Notes: a model not told the origin generated them from the sequence alone. 64,000 nt of DNA from Sequoia sempervirens (GCA_007258455.2 VDFB02000003.1:44822077-44886076), one strand, 5' to 3'. Shown: positions 44,434 through 57,973, numbered from the stretch's first letter. Program-made: numbers and translations.

Positions 44434-45893
44434 AGCACCCACACGTCACCCTCAATTTGTGATTGTTTGATGGTAAATTGGGAGGGAATTTGGTAAATGT
44501 TAGTATGTTGAGGTATTTTTGTCTTGAATAAGGTCTAATGGACCAATCTTTTATGTACTTTGGAAATTAGTAGGTTAGGGTGGATAAATGTGCAAAAGCA
44601 CTCTTGAATTAAATAATTTTTGATATTGCCATAAAGGAAAATTATGTAAAAAGTAGGTGGGAGTGCAAAGAAAGAGTCTAAAAGTCATGTTATAAGGGTG
44701 TCTAAGTGGTCCTAGGCCTTTAGAATAATAAATTTGCATGATAAAGCTTATTAAGCAAAACCATTGTTAAATACTAGTATTTGTAGGCTTAATAAGGGTT
44801 TGGTGGTTCAAAGGTAGTTATGGGCATTGAAGGGAGATGATTCTCATTTGAAATGTATTAAAAAAATCATTCAAGCTCGAATGGGGGTTCAATCAACAGT
44901 TTTTTTGAAGATTGGTGCTCTTCACAATGCCTAAAACTGTGGAATTTCAACATTTTTCTGAGTTCTTCAATTTTTTTTCTCTGTGTACGGCCCAGTACAG
45001 GCCTCCTATGAAAAAAAATTCATGAAACACTATGGTGTTAGGTCTTAACTTTGATTTCAATCTATTTTGATACACCTTTAGTTGTTTTAGTGAAAGGAAA
45101 ATCCATTTTTCTTTATTCAGCCTGTACAAACTAGCAGGGTCTGAGTTTACAATTTTTGTGATGGAGCCCTTCCTCCTACTGTGGTGAATTGTGACTCAGA
45201 GGAAAGGATTAAAATGTGTTGTTTTCAAGTTTCCTTAACTCTTTTAATAATGGTAAGGTGTTTATAGGGCTGGTGATGTTGTTTTAGGCCGAGAATGTGA
45301 GATTTTGGCTTGAAATGGAGGAACCAAAGTGATGTTTTTGAGATCTACTTTAACCAGGTGAAGGTTTATTATGTGTGTGTAGACCCTAAATTTTTTTTTT
45401 GATGCTTTGGTGAGGTTTGGAAGGGCTTGGACTTGTGAGATGCTGAAAACCCTAGGTATTTGTTAGGAAATTGAGGGTTTTAAGAAATTATGGCTTAGAG
45501 GTTAAGTACTTGTCTAAAACCTATGGAATTGGAAGTTTTGTGACCTATTTGATGACTTTCCAAGAGCTTGTGGGGTTAGAAGAAGTTTAAAGAGTAGTTT
45601 ATTTGTAAAATAGTGCTAATTTCGTAGCCTTTTTGTAGGGTAGTTTGAAGGATCTCCAAGAAATTGCAAAGAAACCCTGTATGTTTGGATTGGAAATGGT
45701 GTTGGGGATCTGAGTAGATGCTATATTGATGATGAGGTGGTCCTTGAGAGGCCTTCTCCAGAATTTAAGCCAAATTGTTGAGTTTGGAAGCCTTTTTGTT
45801 GGTAGTTGTTCCAAGATGGTTGAATGAAATAATAAAAGGTTGTTGATATACTAAAATCTGATTTGTTTGAGTCCTCTCCACCTTGAATCTACA
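44434..45893. other. 1.46-kb segment splitting the SPT16 pseudogene, copy A (insertion or intron)
   Basis: SPT16 homology stops at LVTQEKLQ (minus strand, about 45895) and resumes at about 44420 with SETKSIRLAN. Between them is non-coding sequence that begins GTGATGTAGATTC and ends CACCATTTAG on the minus strand, which would fit GT-AG intron borders. Joining them leaves a one-base frame offset. The other SPT16 fragment at 42880-43480 runs straight through this point. It could be an intron or a small mobile element; no coding was seen. Confidence 0.5.
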
Positions 45894-46110
45894 TCACTGA
45901 AGTTTCTCCTGAGTCACTAGTGTAGCTCTCTCTTCCTTTTCAAACTCTTTCATTGCTACAAATCGTCTCTAGGATTTAATCATTTGTACCACATGGTTGA
46001 TGTGCTTTGAATCCTTGCATCTAAAGGAAATTTCATGAACATAAATACTGCTACTATTTGAAGGTTAACAATCTCAATCTCAATAATAGGACATTTACAA
46101 CCATATTCAA
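45894..46110 (-). pseudogene. SPT16: SPT16 pseudogene fragment, upstream piece, copy A
   Basis: The minus strand reads VHEISFRCKDSKHINHVV and FVAMKEFEKEERATLVTQEK, directly preceding the 1.46-kb segment. Its own upstream neighbour is IEIEIVNL (about 46065-46090), which belongs further downstream in SPT16. The junction is therefore chimeric, showing rearrangement before the large duplication. Confidence 0.75.
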
Positions 46111-46469
46111 AGATTTTCCTTTGAAAGGCTACAAATTCAAATATTGACTTAAATAGCCTTTACAAATGATTCTAAATCTTTCCAATCATGCCTAACTGTT
46201 CTTTTTGTAACTAACATGACTTATTACATTATAAATAAATTGTGGATGTGTTATGACCTTATTCAATTGACAAAATTCAAAACAAAAAACTAACTTAAAA
46301 GACTTCCATGAACCAAATTTGTTCAATAACCTTGGTGCCCCTACACCAAATTTCATTATTTCAGTAAATGCCATTACAAGTAAATCTCATTACAATGCCT
46401 TAGGTACTCTGTTCTCACATATATTTTACAATGTCACTCATACATTCGAGATTCTCTTATAATTTCTAC

Positions 46470-47150
46470 ATCATAGGTTCTCATTTAGAGGTTAACTTCA
46501 AATGAGAAACTTGAGATTCCCTCGCAAAGCTTCACACACTCTTTTATAATGGCTTCAAATCAGAATTGAGATTTCTCAAGATCATCAAAATAAGGGTGTT
46601 ACATTGCTTTTTTGGCTAAGATTCTCTTCCATGGCTCCAAAATCAACATTTTCTACAAGGAGAGACCAATCAATTTTTACTAGTTTAGTTACAGATACAC
46701 AAAGTAAAAGAATAAAAAGAAATAACTCATCCAAAATGGAAATGAAATGAAAATAGATGGAAGGAACTTATAGATAGGCATGGCAATCTCTCAACTTAGT
46801 CACTCTTGGCTATACATCTTCACTGGGAGTTCCAAGATACCTATTGCACACAACACCTCTCATGAATAGAATATATTGAAATTCGATATGCTCTTATAAT
46901 TTCTATATCATAGGTGCTCATGATAAGGTTAACTTGAAATGAATAACTTTAAATTCCCTCACCAAGCTTCGCACACACTTTTGTAATGGCTTATTTAATC
47001 ATAATTGAGATTTGTCAAGATCATCAAAATAGGGATGTTGCATTGCTTTTCTGCCTGAGATTCTCTCGGATGACTCATAAATCTACATTTTCTGCAAGGG
47101 GACACCAATCAATGTTTACCGGGTTACTTATAGATACACAAAGTAGAATA
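46470..47150. repeat. Imperfect tandem duplication, period about 430 bp, copy A
   Basis: A stretch with TCAAGATCATCAAAATAAGG, GGAGAGACCAATCAATTTTT and GATACACAAAGTA at 46470-46740 returns at about 46905-47150 with roughly 10-15% differences (TCAAGATCATCAAAATAGGG, GGGGACACCAATCAATGTTT). There is no coding. The unit also occurs in copy B (58340-59020). Confidence 0.7.
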
Positions 47151-47185
47151 AGATGATAACATTGGCATCAAACAAATTAATGTGG

Positions 47186-47980
47186 GGGTATGTGCAGGAT
47201 CATCATGGAAAAAACAGGCCCTTAAGTGTCAAAAAATTCAAAAAAATTAGAGTTAGGCAACTTGATGTAAAAATTTGAATAAGTTATCTATATTATTTCA
47301 AAAATATGTAAGAATAGAATCTGTAGCAAATTGAATGTAGTTTCTAAACTACTAGGTTTTAAAAAAATCTATTTAGTGAAAATTTGAAATTTCAATGCAA
47401 AAGAGTACTTAAATTTTAGGGAAAAATAAGAAGTAGGTGTCTGTCTGACCACCCTAACTGCAATAAAATGATAATATTTTTTTATAAGATTTTAGACATA
47501 AGTAGAGGACTCATGTCTGGATGTGATGCATATTTTTTTGTAATTTTTTTCCAAGTAAAATAATTAATTATGATTTTTTTATTACAACTTAAAAAAAAAA
47601 AAAAAACTCATATGTCTAACCACCTTAACTTGGTCAAAACTTCATGAAATTCAAATTTTCTTTTTTTAATCCTATAGTATGCGAAGCATAGAATGTGATG
47701 CATATTTTGGATTCTAAAAATGTGATACCGTTTGAAAGCTATAGATGTTTTTCAATCAGCCTATCAATCAGGACTTTAGTCGTAATTCAAATAGAAAATT
47801 AATAATAATTATTTATTAAATTCAAAGTAGAGCATAAATTATATTGGTGGAAAGTTGAGAATCTCCTTAGAAAACCTTTTTATTTCATCAATTTTGGGTT
47901 AAAAAAAAGTCGTCACTACATACCCTACAAATACCCATCATATTGCCACTTTTTGGCCCATCATGATCCTGCACATACCC
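47186..47980. mobile_element. Short element with 18-bp inverted ends, copy A
   Basis: GGGTATGTGCAGGATCAT at 47186-47203 is exactly complementary to 47963-47980, and four of the next five bases also pair. The 795-bp interior is AT-rich with no coding, so this looks like a non-autonomous DNA transposon or MITE. No clear target duplication was seen: flanks are TTAATGTGG and ATGGATACA. It lies immediately downstream of the transposase-like gene. Confidence 0.6.
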
Positions 47981-48029
47981 ATGGATACAAATATAAATTA
48001 ATAAGAACCATTGTGCACATACTTACAAA

Positions 48030-51000
48030 TTAATCCAATGGACCATCCGAGTATGCTCTACTCTTTATTGTGTCAAGTATTGCCTCATGGTCGGACTCAC
48101 AGACCTTCCACAAGGTCTTGTTCAAAGGTCTACCCCCATATTTGGTCAAACGAACATTGGATGCCACAACAAGGTTTTAGTAATGAAGAATCTTACGATG
48201 CGTGTCAAAGTCTTGAAACAACCAATGTTTAACACTCTTATGTGGGTACCTTCTAAGCCACGTTCCAGTAACAACAGCTGAGCCTATAGGGTATTCAATG
48301 TTTTCTCCATCTATAACTGGGCCTTCCAATTTATTTTTGGCCTCAACACAATGACACAAGTAATAGTCTATTCCCTCTTCGCTCTCTTCATCTGCAATAA
48401 CTGCATAAACATGCCCTACATTGATATGTGTGGCATATCTATTCAAATTATTCAACATTACAAATATAGTACAAAGTAAGATAACAATATGGAATTTCAA
48501 AAACTAAGCAAGTAGATATATTGCCAGGTTGAACTAGATCTGATACGTGGTCAAAGTCGACTGATGATTCCATTTGTGTTAGTTTCAATGCCATCGGAGG
48601 GTGATACATGTGAAGTGGGCTAAGATAACTTGTCAACCCACTCCCTTGACTCACAATCATTCCAGGCTTGCATTGTACATGAAGAACAAAAGCATGCCAT
48701 CTTACATGTATTGATACTCCATGAACTTGCATTTGAGCTAATGAAAGAGTGTAGCTCACTTGATCCTATTAGTGTACAAAAATCCTCATATGGTGCAATG
48801 TTAGTATCATCCATCAACCAAAAAAATCTATGAACTGAAGACGTACCTTCATTACCTAGACCCATCGAAGCATTACACCACTTGATAATTGATCTTGCAT
48901 CTATCAACTTTGCACTGTCTTTATACTTTAATTCTTCTCATGCTAATGCTCTTTTTATGCATGCTCCTGCACCATCATGCTCCCCCTTTCCATATCCGAC
49001 CTCACAAAAGTTCCACATATGCTAAACACTTGTAGTCAGATGCATCCTACACAACCAATAAAACATGTGTGCGTTCTTGAACTATGTTGCATAATTATTC
49101 AACCATATTATATGTCGATCTTATGATATGCCCCTCCGAGCCAAATCACTATAGAACATTTGGAAGCAACCTTGCACAAACTATGGAGAATGTGTGTGAT
49201 CATCACTAATATAAAAGTGATAATCCCTCAATACCTTCCTTTGGTCCTTTTTATTATCAGTTGCATGAATGAATGCTATGTGCACAAATATTGAAACCTG
49301 TGTGGAGTTGTAATACTGTGACTGCACCTCACACTGTGGTTGTAGAGTGTAGTTCTCTGCAAAGTCAACCATTGATACTATGCTACCAATTGGAAAGGTG
49401 TCCTTGCATAGCTTGAATTGTGTGTCCAGCCACCAAGCTCTATGGGTATGCCTTGCATACTTACACACTAGATTCTCATGAAACATTGACATAAACTGAT
49501 ACACTAGAATCTTCTCAATAACCAAATAACACCTTTTTGTGTGAGATCCATCTTTTTTAGTGTATGCCACTATTTTATACTCCCCAAATTCTACTAGTTT
49601 CTTTCCCACCTCATTTGTGCTTTCCATATGTTGACATACTGGCATTCGTTGCAAGCCACCAGAATGCTCACATGAACCATCCAAGCATGTTGTCCTGTAG
49701 AATATTTGGCCATCCTCTATTTGACATAAATTTTTTGATAAGAAATCTCTTGAAGATTTTGGTGGGGCTTCTATGCCACAATCCTGCAAAACATCGTTAG
49801 TATGCAAATCTAAACATATAGAATGATAAACATCATAATGGTTAGAGAATTCAATATGTAGTCTACAACAACAAGTAGTGTGTGATTTATCTTGACATAA
49901 AAGGTTTAAGAATTTCAAAAAATATTTGAGAAATACTAATTTGAGGATAATCATTTTGAAATTTATGAAAAAATTGGGTTTGAGTCGTATCCAAAAAATG
50001 CTTTGGATGTGGCTCACAGTTCCGACTACAAATTCTCCTTCTTACGACATCCCTTTGACTCGGAGATGGCCTTGTATTATTCTTCCAATACTCTTCAATT
50101 AGTGTTCTCAATGCTTCAACAATTTTTTTATCTTTATGTGACAGTCTTCCCGAGAATTCCCATAATTCATTTGAATTGGTGCCCTCAATTCTTTTCCACC
50201 TTTGAATGGCTTTTGATAAATTTTTTCTACTAATTCCCATTTGTTCACTTGTCTTTTTAATGAAATGAGATCTCTTTGTTTGATAGCTTACCAAAGTCGA
50301 TGTAATGACATGTCGGGTGACATTACTATCCTTTGAGCATTAATTCTTACCCACACTCTCATAAGCATCCATTAGATTCTTCACAATAGTGTTTTCACTT
50401 GATGCATAATTCGATGTTCTCAACCCAAGAGTCTTCATGATGTTTCTATACTTTAAACCTCGCATCATTTGAATGAATAGTTGACATCTTGCGGTCTCAT
50501 TTATCCTTTCAAAGAAGATTTTCCAAATCTTATCAGCATATCTTCTACAAGTTCGTTTTGGAATCTTAGCTTCCATGTGCTACAAAATATCCTCATCAAT
50601 ATTAATAAAAAACTTTGGCTTTCTATGCAAAATTCTAGGTGGTGTTCTCCTAGGTACATACATCTCAACATTAGCAATTTCATCAATATTTAATTGAGGT
50701 GGGCTAGATTGCGTACTTTTGATCGAGGGCGGAGTAGAAGACATACCTTTATCTTCACATGGGGATGATGGCATACCTTCTTCATCAAATCTGAGTGATG
50801 ATGTACTCTCAACTTGAGATGCAATGGATGGTGTCCAATCATATTCACTTGTGGTAGATGGTGTCCCTCCATATTCGCTTGTGCTTAATGGTGTCCCTTC
50901 ATATTCACTTGCGGTAGAGGGTGTGTCTCCAACTACGGTATCTGCATCTATCCTAGCATGACTCTTTTGCATTCGCTCCCTTTGTGCTACTAATTTCTTT

Positions 51001-51161
51001 TCTCTTTTTGACAGTTGAGGTTCCTCTTTAATTGGCTTGTTTTCGTCAATCGTTTCAAATTTCTTATTTTCACGAAATTTCACCACTCGTTCTCTCTCTT
51101 TTGATTTGAAGGTTTCATACTCTTCCTCTGTTAGTTTCTTCCTTGTTCATTTCTTCGGCAT
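48030..51161 (-). pseudogene. Transposase-like gene, copy A (decayed)
   Basis: The start is an ATG at 51161 (MPKK, then TGA at codon 5). The same frame continues with KKLVAQRERM, a Thr/Ser-Pro repeat region (GDTPSTASEYEGTPLSTSEY), MEAKIPKRTCRRYADKIWKI, a helix-turn-helix-like QMGISRKNLSKAIQRW and KKIVEALRTLIEEYW. A frameshift near 49905 moves to 50017-49181: CCCRLHIEFSNHYD, TTCLDGSCEHSG, VDFAENYTLQPQCEVQ, YISDDHTHSP. Further on come GKGEHDGAGACIKRAL and a C-terminal domain with VYAVIADEESEEGIDYYLC and GTWLRRYPHKSVKHW (48177-48500), ending at a TAA at 48030. The spaced Asp (VDFAEN), Asp (SDD) and acidic (GEHDG) blocks suggest a DDE-type nuclease of a DNA transposon. I cannot name the family. 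Confidence 0.6.
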
Positions 51162-53911
51162 GGCAGATAATTTTACCTATAGCATGGTAATGAGACGAAT
51201 ATTAGTTCCTCAAAAATGTATCCATTAAAATAAATGAAATATATATGTCATTCAAGGATTCATTGATAGAAAACATAGGTGATGAGGTAATTTAGAAATA
51301 GAGATGAAAACCAAAATAGTTTAAATAGGTAGTAGAATTATCAAAATGTGCAAAAAGTGCTAAGTTGTGAAATTAACAAATAGTGAAGGGTTTGATGTAG
51401 ACCTGGGAGGCTCAATCACAACCAATTTGACAACATGCCTTTAAGAGGCATCTAAAAAGATTAAGATTAACTATTTAAACAAACCAAACAACCTTCAAAG
51501 CTTGACAATCATTAGAAGTTAGATTTCACACTTTCACCCCTTAAACCCTAGTAGTAGTGGAAACTCAGTTTTTTCCCAATAACTCAAATGTTCTCCAAAA
51601 CACCAGACAAAATATTCATGGTTTTAGACATGCATTTTAGAGTTATTACACATATCTCAATGTAAAGTACAAGTCCTTTGGACCAAATCCCCAAAAACAC
51701 CCCTTCTAGGTTGACCTAATTAGGTTGATTAGGCCTAATTTGCAAAGAAACATTCCCTCAAACTTATCATAGGACCTTGAATCCTTGGGGAAGCATTTCT
51801 TAGGTTCCCAAACCTCCAAAACCACAACTATATTTCTCTAGTACGGACAAATTCATGCCAAACCTGAAAACCCTTTGTTTTATGCACTATTCAAGAGGGT
51901 TTATTGAATATGCTATTTCCACAACCTCCCAGACTTTAAAACCAACTTGAACAAAGGAAATTAACCCTACACATGCCTAAAAGTTCAAAACATCATGACC
52001 TCCCATAGAGATTCTTGCAAACCCTAGGCCTAAGCCCTCATTCACATGAATTTTTGTTCACAAAACTCACTGTAGCAGTAGGTTTATTACTCCTATTTCT
52101 TTCCTAGCACTCAAATAATGAATCCTACACTTAAATCATACATCATAGGGTCCATTACATGAGTTATAGGTCAGGAAAAAACATGAAAACACAAAAAATT
52201 GCTGCTAAACTTGAGATTTCAATATATTTTCTTCTCAAAAACTCCAAATCAAACCTACATTCCATGTCTACATGTCATTTAAAGCCTTCTTCTTCACATC
52301 CCACCAACCAACTACCTTGCAACTGAATTTCAAACCCTTAATGACCGTTGAAGGCCAAGTTTACATCATTTACACATGATATAACAACAATATTACTCAT
52401 ATTGTAAGTTTGCACCCCTAACATGTATAACTCACTAAAACTACACCAATGGCTTGAAATGAGCCTTATTACATCCAAAAAACACTAATCTTTCACACTT
52501 TACATGTAAATTCAAAAACTTTCCTTCAAAGGCTACAAAGATACTTTAGTGCAAGATCACCATTTTTCACATTTTAACACCTAAACTCAAAAAATCAACC
52601 TAAGACATGCTTAGTGGTCTTGATTGACCTTATTAAAAAAAAAAAATGCTCAAAGACTCATCCACCTACCTATTAACCTCCTAATTACCATCAAATGATC
52701 AAATAAGGAGGATGAGGTGTAGGTGCTCCTGCACTAGGGTTGTAAAAGTGTATTAAAGAGGGAGACCAACGGTCACCTCTTTCAAATGTTAGTTTTCAAA
52801 GTTGAAGTGGTTTGTTTTAGGAGGGGAACACTATCAAAGACCATGAGAAACTTGAATGGAGGATGATCCTTGGATTGAGCGTCAAACCAAATGAGGAAAT
52901 GTTGAGATTTTCTTAAGAAAAATGAGGTTTTGATTAGTGAAATTGAGTTTCTGAGTTGGGTAGTGTTATTTTATGTTAGATTGAGCATGAGCAGGGTATT
53001 TTAGACTTGTTTGAATAGTTGTCAAGTTTTGGAGTGTTTGGCAAGTGCTACTTTCAATAAAACCTAGGGTTTCTAAGCATAGGGAGAGGGTTTTATGGTT
53101 TGGGTGGAAAATGATTGAATGTCTACAATCTAACACTGTAATTTGAAGTTTTGACATATATAAAGTGCTGCCCCAAGGTTTTAGGAGATTTGGACAAGTT
53201 TTGAAGGTGTTCCCTTTGTAAAAGTGGGCTAACTTGGGCACTTATAAGCGTAGAAAACCTGATTTGTGCAGTTTGGTATAAAACAAGCATTGGTGATTGT
53301 TGGATATGTTGAAAGGCTTTGTAATGGGTCCTTGATATGTGTTGTGTTGTGAGTTGAAAGGTTGTGTGAGTGGAGTTATACTTGATTGAGTGACTTTGAT
53401 ATGCTACAAGGGACAATGTGAATATGTTGAATGAAGAGGTCTTGATGAAAATGTAAATTTGAAATTGTGTTTGTAGATTGAGTTGTGTGTTTGTGTGTTA
53501 CAGGTCTCCCCCTACTGCATTAGGACTATATTCCAATTTTTTAGAGACATGTATGGAAAATTTGGTAGCATAGACAAGGAAATCAACTAGTTTGTATAAT
53601 TGTTTGACAAAATACCTCAATAAAATCTTTGAAAGCATACACAAAGTAAGTCAATTGTTAAATAAAAAAATGCCTCAAAGAGATGTGGTTTAAAAATGTA
53701 ATTGGAAAGTGTATAGAATTGTGTAATTTAAAATGTCCATTGACAACCTAAGGTTGTAATACGACAAACAAACAATGATCAACATGGAATATGCAAAACA
53801 ACAAAAATGAAAGCAAGCCATAATAGAATGAAAAAAAATGTACAAAGACTTCACATACCTAAAAAACCAGAGTTTCAAATGGAGGAATTCTACCCAATTA
53901 TGTAGCCTTTG
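51162..53911. other. Unassigned, non-coding, up to the sequence gap (copy A)
   Basis: No gene was supported. 51162-52080 is repeated at 63055-64000. Around 52640-52720 there is a stretch whose reverse complement resembles 44434-44510 (GGAGCACCTACACCTCATCC against GGAGCACCCACACGTCACCC, then TTTGATGGTAA in both), suggesting a related repeat in opposite orientation. Confidence 0.4.
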
Positions 53912-54011
53912 NNNNNNNNNNNNNNNNNNNNNNNNNNNNNNNNNNNNNNNNNNNNNNNNNNNNNNNNNNNNNNNNNNNNNNNNNNNNNNNNNNNNNNNNN
54001 NNNNNNNNNNN
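53912..54011. other. Assembly gap of 100 N
   Basis: Exactly 100 undetermined bases, a conventional placeholder for a gap of unknown size. It sits between the two copies of the 11.9-kb unit and next to satellite sequence, where assembly is hard. Frames read across it are meaningless. Confidence 0.99.
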
Positions 54012-54540
54012 AGTAACAACATGATGAAGTTTGTATCCATTTTACACTTTGGATCCTTAAGGGATCGATCCGGTTGAACGTAGCTCAGAGCGATTCCACG
54101 TGTTTGGGTGCAAAAGAAGACCATTCCTAGCGTAAAAATACCTATTCAGATGCGTTGGAACAGTTCGTTTGGTCACACGAGTTGCAGAACAAAATTTGCA
54201 CCACTTTGCAACTATCCACTACTTCCATTTGACACTTTTTCCATCAACTGAGAACTGGACACCACAAGAAAACCACTATGAGATAACAAAAACTGAGACA
54301 GGGTATTGTAGAGGGGCCCAATACAATCCTACAGGATTAGACAAGAAGTTTCTAAGAATCATGATTCGAAAGTAGCAACATGTTGACGCTTGCAGCCATT
54401 TTGCACTTTGGACCCTTTAAGGGATTAACTCGATTGAAAATAGCCTCGTGAGTGATTTCGCGGTTTTTGGGTGTGAAAGAGAACATTCCTAGGGATAAAA
54501 ATACCGCTATTTGTATCGCTGAATAGTCCATTTGGTCACA
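54012..54540 (+). repeat. Satellite remnant after the gap (359-bp period)
   Basis: It resumes the satellite of 40020-42690 in mid-unit; the marker phrase recurs at about 54043 and 54402, spacing 359. It matches the last one and a half units of the first array (42160-42690), so the array probably continues into the gap. From about 54410 the sequence has many small insertions relative to copy A. Confidence 0.9.
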
Positions 54541-54729
54541 CGATTCCTACATTTTGTCAAAATCACTTGAAACCCTGCCATCATGAAAATGGGTTCCCCT
54601 CGCTACAAAATTTCTGCAACATCATCCCAAACACCCAACCTTGACTCCACAACAATATAATCAAGTTAGGAATGTATTTTACAAGTTAGAAGACCCATTC
54701 CACAAGTTATAGTAGGCAAAAAAAGTGGA

Positions 54730-55343
54730 ATGGGTCAAATTACATCATGAAACCCTTCAATCCAAGAACACTGTGAAAGTAGGTAGCAGCAGTAAAAACA
54801 AGATAACCTTCTTGCCCCTCCTAAAGTTTGGACCACATCCATTGCCTCCACATAAAACTCGACATCCTTGGTCCTCTTGGTTCCCATGCCTTGATATGGT
54901 TATGCAAATGAAAATGAAGGAGAGTGATCATCTTCTTCTCCGCTTAGTCGCAGCGAATGTATGCTTAATGTTTTGATACATATCAACTCTCTTTCCTCGC
55001 TTCTCATGAAGTTGAATACGCGTCCCCAGATGGTGGCCTCTAGAGTTCCGGGGCCATCTTTCTTCTTCCCACCCCGGCCGCTCATCCATTATCGTCTCCA
55101 AAATTCTAATTGGCTTTGTTTTTGAAAGATGAAGTTTCTCCCGAGTCACCAATGTAACTCTCTCTGCCTTTTCAGACTCTTTCATTGCTACAAATTATCT
55201 TTGGGATTTAATCATCTGTACCGCATGGTTGATGTGCTTTCAATCCTTGCATCTGAAGGAAATTTCCTTAACATGAATATTGCTAGGGAATTTCAATGTT
55301 GCCATTGTAGTTGGTATTAAAAGCCAGACTCGCAACATGAAGA
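54730..55343 (-). pseudogene. SPT16: SPT16 pseudogene fragment, middle region, copy B
   Basis: Counterpart of 42880-43480: MATLKFPSNIHVKEISFRCK, MKESEKAERVTLVTREKLHL, then a badly altered stretch (about 54950-55110) where the order of conserved blocks is still visible but extra bases break every frame. ETIMDERPGWEEERWPRN is a shifted reading of the region homologous to the glycine-rich GGRGRK block. Confidence 0.7.
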
Positions 55344-56283
<940 letters not shown>

Positions 56284-56296
56284 TAAATGGTGTAGG

Positions 56297-57756
56297 AGCA
56301 CCCACACGTCACCCTCAATTTGTGATTGTTTGATGGTAAATTGGGAGGGAATTTGGTAAATGTTAGTATGTTGAGGTATTTTTGTCTTGAATAAGGTCTA
56401 ATGGACCAATCTTTTATGTACTTTGGAAATTAGTAGGTTAGGGTGGATAAATGTGCAAAAGCACTCTTGAATTAAATAATTTTTGATATTGCCATAAAGG
56501 AAAATTATGTAAAAAGTAGGTGGGAGTGCAAAGAAAGAGTCTAAAAGTCATGTTATAAGGGTGTCTAAGTGGTCCTAGGCCTTTAGAATAATAAATTTGC
56601 ATGATAAAGCTTATTAAGCAAAACCATTGTTAAATACTAGTATTTGTAGGCTTAATAAGGGTTTGGTGGTTCAAAGGTAGTTATGGGCATTGAAGGGAGA
56701 TGATTCTCATTTGAAATGTATTAAAAAAATCATTCAAGCTCGAATGGGGGTTCAATCAACAGTTTTTTTGAAGATTGGTGCTCTTCACAATGCCTAAAAC
56801 TGTGGAATTTCAACATTTTTCTGAGTTCTTCAATTTTTTTTCTCTGTGTACGGCCCAGTACAGGCCTCCTATGAAAAAAAATTCATGAAACACTATGGTG
56901 TTAGGTCTTAACTTTGATTTCAATCTATTTTGATACACCTTTAGTTGTTTTAGTGAAAGGAAAATCCATTTTTCTTTATTCAGCCTGTACAAACTAGCAG
57001 GGTCTGAGTTTACAATTTTTGTGATGGAGCCCTTCCTCCTACTGTGGTGAATTGTGACTCAGAGGAAAGGATTAAAATGTGTTGTTTTCAAGTTTCCTTA
57101 ACTCTTTTAATAATGGTAAGGTGTTTATAGGGCTGGTGATGTTGTTTTAGGCCGAGAATGTGAGATTTTGGCTTGAAATGGAGGAACCAAAGTGATGTTT
57201 TTGAGATCTACTTTAACCAGGTGAAGGTTTATTATGTGTGTGTAGACCCTAAATTTTTTTTTTGATGCTTTGGTGAGGTTTGGAAGGGCTTGGACTTGTG
57301 AGATGCTGAAAACCCTAGGTATTTGTTAGGAAATTGAGGGTTTTAAGAAATTATGGCTTAGAGGTTAAGTACTTGTCTAAAACCTATGGAATTGGAAGTT
57401 TTGTGACCTATTTGATGACTTTCCAAGAGCTTGTGGGGTTAGAAGAAGTTTAAAGAGTAGTTTATTTGTAAAATAGTGCTAATTTCGTAGCCTTTTTGTA
57501 GGGTAGTTTGAAGGATCTCCAAGAAATTGCAAAGAAACCCTGTATGTTTGGATTGGAAATGGTGTTGGGGATCTGAGTAGATGCTATATTGATGATGAGG
57601 TGGTCCTTGAGAGGCCTTCTCCAGAATTTAAGCCAAATTGTTGAGTTTGGAAGCCTTTTTGTTGGTAGTTGTTCCAAGATGGTTGAATGAAATAATAAAA
57701 GGTTGTTGATATACTAAAATCTGATTTGTTTGAGTCCTCTCCACCTTGAATCTACA
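56297..57756. other. 1.46-kb segment splitting the SPT16 pseudogene, copy B
   Basis: This is an apparently exact copy of 44434-45893. No coding is supported in it. Confidence 0.5.
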
Positions 57757-57973
57757 TCACTGAAGTTTCTCCTGAGTCACTAGTGTAGCTCTCTCTTCCT
57801 TTTCAAACTCTTTCATTGCTACAAATCGTCTCTAGGATTTAATCATTTGTACCACATGGTTGATGTGCTTTGAATCCTTGCATCTAAAGGAAATTTCATG
57901 AACATAAATACTGCTACTATTTGAAGGTTAACAATCTCAATCTCAATAATAGGACATTTACAACCATATTCAA
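57757..57973 (-). pseudogene. SPT16: SPT16 pseudogene fragment, upstream piece, copy B
   Basis: Same as 45894-46110, including the chimeric junction with IEIEIVNL. Confidence 0.75.

Noticed and set aside
49770..49800. Branch-point and acceptor-like sequence (TACTAAC, then TTTTGCAG, on the minus strand) in the transposase-like gene
   Set aside because: The frame is open straight through it in both copies and the residues on both sides fit one continuous protein, so an intron is not needed.
53690..54124. 144-codon frame with a run of undetermined residues
   Set aside because: It crosses the 100-N gap, so its continuity is artificial.
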